Origin: Agriotes lineatus
Taxonomy: Eukaryota > Arthropoda > Insecta > Coleoptera > Elateridae
NCBI GenBank assembly: GCA_940337035.1
Contig: CALNHX010002662.1
Span: forward strand, 107,905 to 171,904
Length of the DNA stretch: 64,000 nt
Reading direction: 5' to 3'
The notes beneath the pieces were generated by a model, which was given only the letters and a program-made list of their open reading frames with translations, did no database searches and had not been told where the DNA came from. Shown piece after piece: positions 44,800-56,800 of this stretch (within the stretch, counting starts at the first letter, position 1; each line of letters begins with the position of its first letter). The translations under genes were made by a program, and so were the position numbers.

Positions 44800-45960
44800 A
44801 GTAATGGTATTAAGTGTGTTGATAAGAATTGTTTGATTTGCTCTAGTATGGCTGGATTGAGTTGAGGATTGTTGTTAAGATTGTGTTAATTAGTGATCCT
44901 GTTTCAGAATTTGAGTTATTCCATGGTTGATTGTGATTGTTTGAGTTAGTTTTCGGAAGAAGTGGGAAGTGTTATTTTGTAAAATATACAGGTTTAGTTT
45001 AATATTTGGCAAAGTTGATATCTAACAATCCGTGAATGATTTTTAAAGAACGGAAAAGGTTTTCAAGTAGCCTACTTAAATCAAACATCGCTCATATAAT
45101 AAGCAAAATGTCAACCATGTAGCTCACATTTGAATCACCCTGTACGTTACAGGACTATAATATCCTGTTGATAAATAATTGCAAATAACAAGCATATAGC
45201 AGTATTATAACTCCAGGTAATAATAAAATAATATCAACTTAGCCTAAATTTAAAAAAAAGTAATAGAATTCTACAGCTTATACTTTAAAAACCATTAGGT
45301 TTAGAGGAAAAGTGGTTGTAAAAGAAATTGCTTACTTTACTATGGTCTATATTTTTATTTCAAACTTTTTTACATCTGCATCGGTTACAGAATTATACAA
45401 AGAAAACCAAAAATGAGCCGCCATCTTTCATTTCATTTCGATTTTAGGGGACTTTTAGTATATTCAATAAAATGGTAAACGCAAATTCTTTACGAAATTT
45501 CTTGCTTGTACTAATTTTTTAAGGTAAAAATCAATTTTTTTGCGTTAGTACTGATTAACCTTTAGTTTTAACATATGGGTTTGCAATTGTCGAACAAAAA
45601 TTAAATATAACTACAAACACGCTAACATAGTTGCTCAATTTAAATGCAGTCATGTCAAACATTTTGCTAAATCATTCAGGATGATAGATTTGTTTGTTGT
45701 CTCGAATCAGATGACATGGCACATTCTTAAGTAAACAATTTTTTTATCTACGCTAACAGATATATTTTTTATATGTATAACAACATACTTATTGTTTAGT
45801 AATAGCTACTTAACTGTAACACGCTGCTGATATATAGGTAATCTCTAAATGGCGTGAACGTAGTAACCAGGATGGTACTTGAACCTATTGATAGATCTAC
45901 TTAACTCCTATTAACAAATATATTCTGAGTGAATCACACAACGGTGACCAAAATATATAG
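44800..45960. other. Upstream region of P450 gene 2, nothing recognised
   Basis: AT-rich, no frames of note. It holds whatever distal promoter elements P450 gene 2 has; none can be named from sequence alone. Confidence 0.35.
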
Positions 45961-45965
45961 AAATA

Positions 45966-46151
45966 ACGGGTGTTCATAAACAGTCGTCATCCCAGTAGGT
46001 TTTGACTTCAGAAACGTATGTCTATTAAAATTGAGAAAAAATGCGCTATGACAGTACTCAATGACGTTTCATTGTGTTGCACGAATTAATCAAAGACATA
46101 ACATTTTGTTTTTCAAAGCAACTGGGATGACGACTGTTTATGAACACCCGT
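45966..46151. mobile_element. MITE immediately upstream of P450 gene 2
   Basis: A 186-bp element with perfect inverted ends acgggtgttcataaacagtc (about 31 bp including gtcatcccagt) and TA at 45964-45965 and 46152-46153. No coding capacity. Its right edge is 72 bp before the start codon at 46224, so it occupies the proximal promoter. Confidence 0.8.
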
Positions 46152-46223
46152 TAGTAATCGAGTATAGTCTCTAGTCTCGTCTAACTTCCCGTCAGCATAT
46201 ATCGGTAGTTAGCGATACTAACA

Positions 46224-49200
46224 ATGTTTTTGTTCATAGCAGTGGTAACTTTGTTTGTGTTTGGAATATATTTCTGGTTGTCAAAGGATCATGATTATTG
46301 GAAAAAGCGGGGCGTTCCTTTTGTGGAACCACGAATTCTTGTGGGAAACATGGGAGAAACTATTATTATGAAGAAATCGGCGAATCAGGTTGCTGTTGAC
46401 ATCTGCAGGTACTATATAGTATGGGTTCTTTTTATTCTTTCATACCGGGTGTCCATCCTCAAAGTCGAACATAGTCAATTAATATATAAACCTTTCAATA
46501 GTTATTTTCCCAAGGAGGCCATGTTAGGGTGATAAATTTCACCCTGTAAATATGCTGTCAGTCATTAACAAAAGTTAGGTTATGACCATTTTATACAAAA
46601 TAATAATTTTATGTTAATGTACAAAACGTGGTTGCCAGATTTGGTTTTGCATTTTATGCCACTTTTATTATTGGTTAAGATAAATTTAGTGAAAGACAGC
46701 TTGCTGATTCTGAATACGTTTCATACTTTGTTGAGTAGGCATAATGGCATAATAAAAGTCGTTTTTAATTGTAATTATAAATTGTATACAAAAATATTTA
46801 AATATTACAATTTTTGTATTTTTTTCAGTATAAATAAGTAAAGCTTTTACAAGCCACTTTAGGCCCATTGCATAACAATCTGTCTCCATTGTCCCTTATT
46901 CATGATTTTATTTCTCCAGTATTCTATTCCTTTCCTTGCTATGTCTTCCATTACTACCTCCTTCCACCTATTCCTTGGTCGCCCTCTTCTTCTAGTTTCT
47001 TGCGCTCTGCCTTCCAATACTATCTTAGTAGCTTTTCCATCTGGCATCCTCCATATATCCTCTTCGTTTGTAAGTCTTCTCCAACCATCCTCCGTCCGAG
47101 TCCCTTCAAATTTTTTTTACAGCATTTTTCGCTCCCACCTACTTATCAAGTATCATTTTTAGGTCGTGGGCAAATAGCTTTAATTTCAAAATTGTCCCGC
47201 CCAATAATATTTCTAATAGTTCTTTCAGATACCTAAAACAAAATTAAACCAACAGTTAAGTTTTATGCATAAGTACTTACGTCCCAAATGTCACTCAGCC
47301 GGGCAAAGAATTCAGTTTCACTGAGGTCTGGTCTGTCGGCTTTATAATGCCTGTAGGTCTTTGTAATTTGTAGTTTTGTGTCACCTTTAATGACTTTCGG
47401 CATATTTGCTTTAGTATTACAATTTGTTGACAGATATGTATCCATTACGCCGATGTCCATAAATATTATGCCTAGTAGCAAACAAAGTATGAAAGCACTG
47501 GCAACATTGCACGTTTAACCTCAAAATGTCAAATTAGACACTTTCATGATCCTCCTGTACATAACAGCTGATTCTGACAAAGTGTCAGAAAGAGATTCTA
47601 GGGAGTTTTAATTTTATTAAACATAAAAACAAAATTCCATGTCTACCTACCGGGAAAATAAGTATTGAACGGTTTATAAGTGCATTCACTCGTTCTTCAT
47701 TGAAATAATTCATTTTTCTGTAGATAATTTTAACAGACGTTGACAGAAGATACCTGATTTACGCCAACTAATTACCAATTTTTTTGACAAATGCTATCGA
47801 ACTTGAAAACCAAGGCATGGCATATTTAAAAATTCCCAAGTTTTAAATTAGTATTTTAAAATAAAAATCGCATCTTGAATATTATTATTAGTATCATTTG
47901 ATGCTTAATATTTTGATCTTTCCATTGATACCATTACCGTCCCTGTAAGTTGAATTGGCGAGCAGGAATCGGCAAAAACGTTCAATACAATGTTAATCGC
48001 CTATGTTCGTTTTTGAGAACGGACACCCGGTATATTAATTTCAATTCCTGTGGGCACACCGTAATTAATCGTGTCACAGTGAAAACTTAATCTCGTATCT
48101 AGTTCACTTGAGAGTGGAGTCAAGACAAAATCTAGCAATGCTATATTTTTGTATGTCTTTGTATTTGCATTTGTTGACCGTGGAGTGATAATCTTGTTAG
48201 TTAATGTTTAAATAGGTTATAATTTATAATTCAAATAAACATAAACAAATGTTGAGAAATTATATTCACTTATTTTGAGATTACTCTAGTGATCAAACGA
48301 CTTAAATAAAAATTAATGATCTGGTACATAAAGCAAATTATGATGCTTTGGATGAGAATCTGCTTCTCCAGTTTCAACAAGCATCTGTTGTATTATGGGT
48401 TGTCTACCACACAAAGAAAATGCATACTGAAAATTAAAAATAGCATAAAGGTGCATCAAACCCTTATTGTTGACTATGTGTTACGGTTGTAACATCTTAG
48501 TTTAATTTGGTAAACCAACCAACCGAATAACTTTGATTGCTATTACTAGAAATAATAAAGCTCCTGCGTTAATTATCCAGTCAGCCAGTAAAGTTAGAAT
48601 AAAATCGACTGGCACTTTTAAACAGCATTCCGTTTCAGGTCAAGACGTCATCAGCCTTTTTTGCACGTAAATATATTGGTATTTCAAAAGATAAGAAATA
48701 CTTGTATAAATATCGATAAAGATAATATTGTAAAAGTAGTTCTAAAAAACTATTATAATTCGTTTCTAAACTATAGAGATTAGAGCAGGCCTTGACTTAA
48801 ATTAATTTAACAATGTATTACAAAAAGTGCAGATAACACTTACAGGTACACGGTGTTTCGAAAATTTGGATAGGCGCAGCGCCCAAAGATTCGTTGTTTT
48901 TTCGATTATTGCTCTACAATTAACCAGTGACGGAGATATGGGTAATCACTACTATAAATTTAACAAGAAAATAGTGTCACCCTGTAGAAAATTAAAACCG
49001 ATTTCATTTTAAGTCATTTAATTTTAGATCCCGTAGATTTCTTTCTCATATCTCATCATTTCTTGTGAAATTTGATTTTTCTAATTATTTGTCACCGTTT
49101 TTGCAAAAGAAACTTCCTCTAGAACTAAATAACGTTCATTGAAATAGCGTCGCTTTTAATTTTCTCTAGGTTTAAATTTTAATTTGTCCATTCATTTGTC

Positions 49201-52200
49201 CATTGTTATCTGAGGTTAGACTGGTTTTTCGCTCCTCTTAAATTGGTATACAAGTGGTATGAAAGCGCAATTCAAATCAAAACTATTGTGTTCATACGCA
49301 ACGTGAGTTCGGTTACTATAAAGATTATCATCCAAAAATATTAAAATCGTGAATAATTGAAACATTTCTCGTGTTGTTTACTTTGAGCATCTTGGTAAGT
49401 CACCTTTAATTTATCAACGATGTCAGCATGCGCAAATTGTACGAAGCATATCGCCGATCGAGAAACTTCGAAGCTGCAGTGCGGTGGTTGCAAGTGCGTA
49501 TGCATTTGAACTGCACTGACTTGAAGTCCGAAGACCACGTTACCCGGCAGAAATTGCGAGGTATTAAAATTGTCTGTGTTGCTAGCGTGGCCGAGCGTTT
49601 AGGGCGTCAGGCTGCGGTGCCGCGGTACTGTGTTCAATCCCCACATCTGGCAACTGGCGGGCGGCCTACCCAGTCGCTTTAAAAATTGGGTATCTAAACC
49701 ACATTTGTGGAAGTAAGGAAAGTAAGGCAGTCGTCGAAGACGTGATGCCCAACAATCACCCAGTACGCCGTTAACGTGTGCCAGATGACTTGGTTTCGGA
49801 AAGAGATATTTTGGTGATCCTGACTCGCCTTGTCACAGGCCACGTTCCTACATGGAATGAAATCCCCGAACTTTACTTTAAATCGTTTCTAATCAATGCA
49901 GCTCGAACATGGATCAATTTGCTGAACTTAAATTATTGCTAAAGAGTTTCAAGGAAGAAATTCAAGAAAAATTTGATGATATTGACAATAAGTTGGTTGC
50001 ATTCACCGCAAAAATTGCCGCTGTTGATTCTTTCTCTTCGCCTCAATGTACTGATAAGATAGCAAATGAAGCCCTTGACCGGCTAAACCGAGCAAAAAAT
50101 GTTTTTGTTAGAGGTGCGCTAGAAGTGCAAGATTCGATCGATGTTAAAAAAGAACACGATGTCAGTTTTTTCACAGGTGTGTTCAGTCAACTTTGGCAAA
50201 TCATCATGGAACGTTATACACTTCAACAACGTATAGAAATAGGTCGTATTCATTATCAAAATTTCCTTTCTATTCGAACGACATTCCGGACACTATGTGA
50301 AATTTATGGTTTTTCAAACCTCAACTTGATGACTATTTCGTAAATACTGCGGTCTTATCTTTACAAAGTTTAATTGACCCAAGAAATGGAGCTAAATAAC
50401 CATTTGCAGAGTCGATAATTCGCTAATTGGGCCGTGGAGTGGTAAGAAGTCGATCCCGATTTTGGCAAAAACACTATCTTTAGCTATGGAGCTTATTTGT
50501 GGTTACATAGATTCGTAAACAAGTATACGTTATTGAAGCGTATAACGTTTCATGATAATTTGCCGAAATTGACCGGAAACAAAGAATTGAAAGCTCAACC
50601 ATTCCAAGGTGACTACGATAGGTTTTTAAATTTATATCACCGCTATTGGAAAACCCATTATATACCGACCTCCCGATTCTCAATTGGTTAATGACATGGT
50701 ACTTTTTCAAAAACTAGAATATCCCTCCTCACTCGAAAATGTTGTTACCGGAGATATTAATTTCCCCGATATATCATGACCACTAACAAATATTCCTGCA
50801 ACAATAAATTCACAGAGTCGCTTTATTGAGTGCATTCAAAACTCAAATTTATATCAACCTATATCAGAACCAACTAGATTTCGTATTAACAATATACTTT
50901 CCATATTGGACTTAATATTCACTGATGGCCGTCAGCTTATAACAAAACCCAGTATAGAAGCTCCTATAGGTATCTCAGATCATGCTGGTGTAATTTCACA
51001 CCTTCAGTTTACTCTCAGTATTCCTCATCAACAAGGTAATTTAATTTCGTATGAAAAAAACAATTATCACAGCATCTCGCAATGCTTGGAGTAGATACAT
51101 TGGTAGAACCTTTTCGGCCCAATGGAAAACCCAAGCGAAATGTGGAAAATATTTTACAAAACGTTGTCAGACCTGAATAATAAATATACAACAAAGAGAA
51201 ATATTTACAGAAATTGTATAAAACCCTGGATTAACTCTGAACTGCTATCTATGATCAAATATAAAAAGAGTCTATGACGCAAATATAAACACACAAATCA
51301 AACTGTTGATTACCAGGCCCACAGAGCTTTTCCAAACAACGTCAAACTAGCAATAAATGAAGCTAGGTATTCGTAAGAAGAATCAATAGCCAACAGTGGT
51401 AACAAGAAGATTATCAAGGGTAATACCACAAGCAGTGGATATATTTTTGACAAATATATATTCGTTTCCATGTAAATTATTGCGTTTAAATTCACGATAC
51501 AAAATCACATCAAAAATGTCACGAGCCGAAGGCGAGTGACATTTAAATGTGATTTTGTTGAGTGTAATTTGCAATAATTTCTATGGAAATGGCAAAATAT
51601 TTAAAAAAAATATATCCACTTCGAGTGGTATTTGGGACGACTATTTAACAATATTAATACATAACGATTAACTTTATTTAAAAATAATCCAACAATTAAT
51701 ATAATTATTCATTCTCAATTAAATTCAGCCGAATACTTCCAAAACACAGCATTTTAAAATTTTTAAAACAAGCCACACAGTTTGTTGGGGTTTAGAGTTA
51801 CGTAACCTAGCGATATCACTAAGGACAGAACATCGTTGCTAAGCGATACTTCTCAACAAGGCTATTTATATTTTGAGTACGTACATTGTTTTGTGAATAT
51901 TTTGCATGGTGCCCAATATTCAGTGATATACTCCTGTTATTGGTTGAAAAAAGCAAATGTCTGCAATGTGATTGGCTTATATGTTATAGTGTTGAATAGT
52001 CAAGTATATTCCCACTTCATTAACTACCAAGGTATCAGTTCCCCTCCTAAGAAGAATTGACGGAACTCTGTGCCAAAATGAATCCGAAACAGCGGAGATT
52101 CTATTCAGCACCTTTTCGGATGTATATTCTGATGAACCGACCGACAACCGTCAGCCCGATGTTATGTCTCCCCGCACTCAAGTCACTTTAAGCGATGCCA

Positions 52201-53841
52201 CTTTTACACCTGAGATTGTCTTAAACATCTTACACTCTTGAAAAGCAACTCATCACCAAGTCTGGACATACTTTCTGCGTATTTTCTAAAACGATTTGCA
52301 AATTCCCTAGCATTTCCCCTGTCTTCAATCATGACTGCATCTTTCAAATACCATATTCGGCCCCCTGTCTGGAAGAATGCCTTAGTGACGGCTATTATCA
52401 GAAAGGGGGACAAATTAGACCTAAGTAATTATCGCCCCATCAGCCTCACCCCCGTCGTATGTAAAGTCATGGAGTCCATAATTGTGGAGCATATGTCGGA
52501 GTTTTTTTTTTGCGAGAACATGTTATATCGAAAGAACAGCACGGTTTCGTAAAAGGTCGGTCAACTCTGACAACTTATTACACTCTGTCAACGACTGGAC
52601 TAAGACTTTGAACGTTAGTAATCCAATAGACGTCATTTATCTTGACTTTTCGAAAGCGTTTGATCGTCGTCTGCGTTGATTAAGTGCCAAAACGAAGCCT
52701 GCTACAGAAACTAGAGCACTCCGGTATTCGTGGAAATTTATATTTATGGATTTCTGACTTTCTCTCTGAAAGAACGTTTAAAGTTAAAGTGGGACAGAAC
52801 TATTCATTGCAGAAAACACTTTTCAGCGGAGTACTGCAGGAGTCTGTCATGTGGTCTTTGCTTTTCCTGATATATTCCAGTGATCTGCAGTTGCATATAA
52901 AAAGCAAAAAATCTTTCTATGCCGATGATACGAAGATCTACACCAATCCACTTCTCGAAGCTTGGCAACTTCAAGAAGATCCCTCTGAATGTAGATAAGT
53001 GCGTTGTGCTGCATATTGGCAAGAACAATCAATGTCTTCAATATGTTATTAACAATAACAATAACAAAGTGCACAAAGTAAGCTCTCATAACGACCTTGG
53101 TGTGACAATAAACTCTAATTTAAGTTGGTCCGAACATATAACGCGAATCTGCAAAAAAAACAACAACCTGCTATTCCTGCTGAAGAAATAATTGGTTAGT
53201 GTATCTTTTCAGACTTACATACTACTTACTTTATAAAGTGCACGTTCGTCCCATTCTTGAATATGTGGGCCCGGTTTGGTATCCTGAGTTGTTTCGTGAT
53301 CAAAACCTGTTAGAGAACTTAAAACGTCGCGCAACAAGACTGCCGTTTGGTGTAGTGAAACCTTCTTACGATGAAAGACTTTCTCTGTGCAATTTTCCGC
53401 ATTTTCTTGAACATCGTATTCGTGGAGATCTTATGGTAACTTTCAGAATATTACATTTCGATTTTGGACGTTTACGTGAAATATTCGATATTAATAACGA
53501 TAACCGTTTACGCTAGCATAGATTTAAACTTAAAAGAGAAAACTTTAAATCAAGATCACGACAGTTCTGTCTGTCAAACAGAGTTTTCTCAACCTGAAAC
53601 AATTTACCTGACGAAGTGGTAGGCTCCCACAATGTAAAAACGTTTAAACATAGACTGGACAGTGCATAGTTCGTAATATTTTTATTTTATTTTTGTCGTA
53701 ATATTTTCAGAATTTATTTTTTTCTCTAATGTAAAATGTTCTTGTTATTTGTACATATTGCCTGTTACCGTTATACTAGTTTAAGCTGTATATTTTATAT
53801 TTGTGGGGTTATATAGGGCTTAGTCCTCCCCCTGTATTTAT

Positions 53842-53873
<32 letters not shown>

Positions 53874-56800
53874 CCTTCAAATTTTGGGGTTACTATCAAT
53901 ATGTTTAATAAGATTCATTTAGTCATTTCTAAATCCATTAATATGAACAATCGCTATAATTGTTTAGGCATATTCAATCGGTTAGGAATAATTATCTGGC
54001 GTAAAATTAAAATGTCTTCTGAAAAAGTCCCAAAAATATTAAAATTACACATTTAAAAACTTTAATTTTGCAAGTATTTCCCTGGGCACTCACAAATTAT
54101 CTTTCAAATATAAACCATGAAAATATATTAAATACTTTCTGAAATATTACCATGTGATATGCTTTATTCGACTTTTTCCACTGTCTCGGGTGTTTATCAC
54201 ACGGCGTTTCGGAAGTTTTGTATCTACTCTCGTTCTCAGGTGTTCCTGGTTAGTCCTGAGAAAGACTGATTTTTGTACGTCTTGTTCTCATATTGAGATA
54301 TAGCTCGTTCTTCAAACTCTTCCATGTAGATCTTACTGACTGCTGGAGATAGTGGAGATCCCATGTCTACTCCGAACTCTTGTTGGTAGAACTGCTCGTC
54401 TGCTTGGAAGTATGTGGCCTTAATGCAGATCGTTAACAGCTCCATTATTGTGTCTACCTGTAGATCTGTGCGTTCGGCAAGTGTATCATCCAATTCCAGC
54501 CTGTTTCTGATGTGGTAAGAATGGATATACTCGTAATCACAGCGATCAGTGGTCCCGAGTCAAACTCCGGGGTAGGCACGAGGGTACGTGAAAAGATCTA
54601 CAAAAATCAGTCCTTCTTAGGACTAACCAGAAACACCTGAGGACGGGAGTAGATCAAAAACTTCCGAAATGTCGTGTAATAAACACCCGAGTCAGTGGAA
54701 GAAGTCCGAACATATCATAATAGACCACTACCAAAAATGACATCATTCAGAGAACAATATTACCATGTATTTCTTAAAAATATGTTTTTTGAAAATTTGG
54801 GTCTGTGCTTAAACAGAATATATGGTTTCTACACTTGAAAAATCTGGTGTGATACACTCACACAACTTCCTTTTACAGTGATCTTATAATTAGTCAAAAA
54901 TTTTATTTTTAATTTTTAACCATTTGTTAAAAATTTTCAAAAATTACAAATTCTACAAAAACGGTACAAAATCGAGTGTTAGTTGAAGAGACAAATTTTC
55001 TCTAGAATTTTAAGGTGAATTCAAAAATGTAATAATATACCTGGTGTTTTATTTAAAATAGGAGTTAATAAAAAAAATAGAAAAAAAAACAAAAGAAACC
55101 CACTTTAGAAGTATTCAACTGGAAAATCACCTATCTCACATCAATACACATTAAAAATGTAAGAAAAATGTAAAGTTTAAAAAAAATCGTTAGAGCCGTT
55201 TTTGAAAAAATCGAAAAAAACTGAAAAATCACAAGAGTAAACACCTACTTCCGGTTATGCGTTTTTATTAAAAAGCTTGCTGTCTTATCTACATAGTACA
55301 CAAAACTTATATATGAAGTTTCAACGCCATACCTCTTTTCGTTTTTGAGATATTCTGTTCACAGACAGACACACAGACAGACAGACAGACAGACACACAG
55401 ACACACAGACCAATGAAAAAAAAAATGTTTTTTGAGATCAGGGGACTCTGAAACGTGAAGATCCGTTGAAAACTCAATTTCGAATTTTTGGGGTGAATCC
55501 AATACTTCCTTTATAGTAAAAGGAAGTAAAAATGAGGAAACAATTTTGAGCCTTATTCGCTTTTAAATGAAAATGTTTTAGCGAGCCGGTGTCACAGCAC
55601 TAGTTGATCTTTATCTTCTTTTAGCCAACCGTATGGTGCATACTCTTGTCGACATATGGTATAAGGCAGTGGTTCTCAACCTGTGGGGCGCGCCCCCTTA
55701 AGGGGGCGCGAGATATCTCAAATGGGGACGCGTAAAAATTAGAAAAGAAACTAAAACATATATTTATTGAATAAAAAATAACCAAGAAACACAAAATAAA
55801 TTACATTCTAATAATAAAATAAAATGCTACTCCTATATGTAGGTAGGTACAGTCGCGGAATTAAAAATCCGGACGAGTCCTACAGATGATTTTTGCAATT
55901 TTTAGGTAATGTAATTACTTGCATTTTTTGTTCGACTCTTAAATGAGGCATGCTGTCATATACGAGTAATTATTTTGATTTTCACTAATTTCACCACGTA
56001 ACCTGATTAGTAAAGTAAAGTAAGATATACACTGAATCATTTTAAGTGTCCGGATTTTTAATTCCGCGACTGTACATATCAATATGTAGTTCAAAACTGA
56101 TTTTTTTAACAATGGTGAATTTAACAGTTAATCATTAATTCTTCAGTTATTTATTGTGATACATTTTCGGAAAGTGTAAAATTATTAAATATTTTGTGTA
56201 CATTACCTATGACGACAGTTGAGAGCTAGCGTTACTTCTCTGGTTGTGACCGACTACAATACCATGTGGTAATTGCTTAAAAACGCATTTTCTAGTTATT
56301 TCTGGTGGCAAAAAATGTACGCGATATTACTTTCTTTGGTTTTCAACAATATTTTAAGCCCCAGAAAGATGAATGACTTTGAATTGTGAAAATGTTTTTA
56401 CCTGTGGCACTCTTCCCCAGACCCCCAGTAGCGGTGCCCATCGATTACTATTTCACTGCCACCCCTCACGCGGAGTTCGGTTACTTCATTGAAATGAGGG
56501 GCGCAAATAATATTTATATGGAAATGGGGGGGGGGGTGGGGGGGGGCGCTCAAATACAAAAAGGTTGAGAACTACTGGTATAACGGATTATAGATCTTTT
56601 TAGAATTCCAGATTATAGAAAGTGCTTATATCGAGTAAAAAGAGTTGGTAGATTGTGAATGAACTTACATTATGGTTATACAGAGCCACGATAAACTAGT
56701 TCTAAAATTTAGCACTCGATATAATAACAAATTACAAGCTGACCATAAATTAATAATAACATCAGTGCCATTAAACGAGTTATTTATTAACTCAGATCAC

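Larger units (their letters stand above)
49420..53873 (+). mobile_element. Second CR1-like LINE composite, copy 2
   Basis: The more complete copy. ORF1 starts at 49420 with CANCTKHIADRETSKLQCGG, a PHD-like Cys/His finger, is broken by a tRNA-like SINE, then resumes at 49909 with a coiled coil (LLLKSFKEEIQEKFDD, LDRLNRAKNVFVRG). A mariner fragment follows at about 50158-50530. Then come the endonuclease C-terminus (50670-51050), linker, a foldback insert (51414-51999), RT (52330-53510) and a (TAA)n tail ending at 53873. Many stops. The gene order and the internal mariner joint equal copy 1. Confidence 0.75.

Noticed and set aside
46190..46223. catatatcgg as a TATA box for P450 gene 2
   Set aside because: It lies under 30 bp from the start codon, leaving almost no leader; not supportable without transcript data.
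49909..50343. A selected fusion protein of LINE ORF1 and a helix-turn-helix domain
   Set aside because: The frame crosses an insertion joint by chance and stops soon after; copy 1 is interrupted in the same region.
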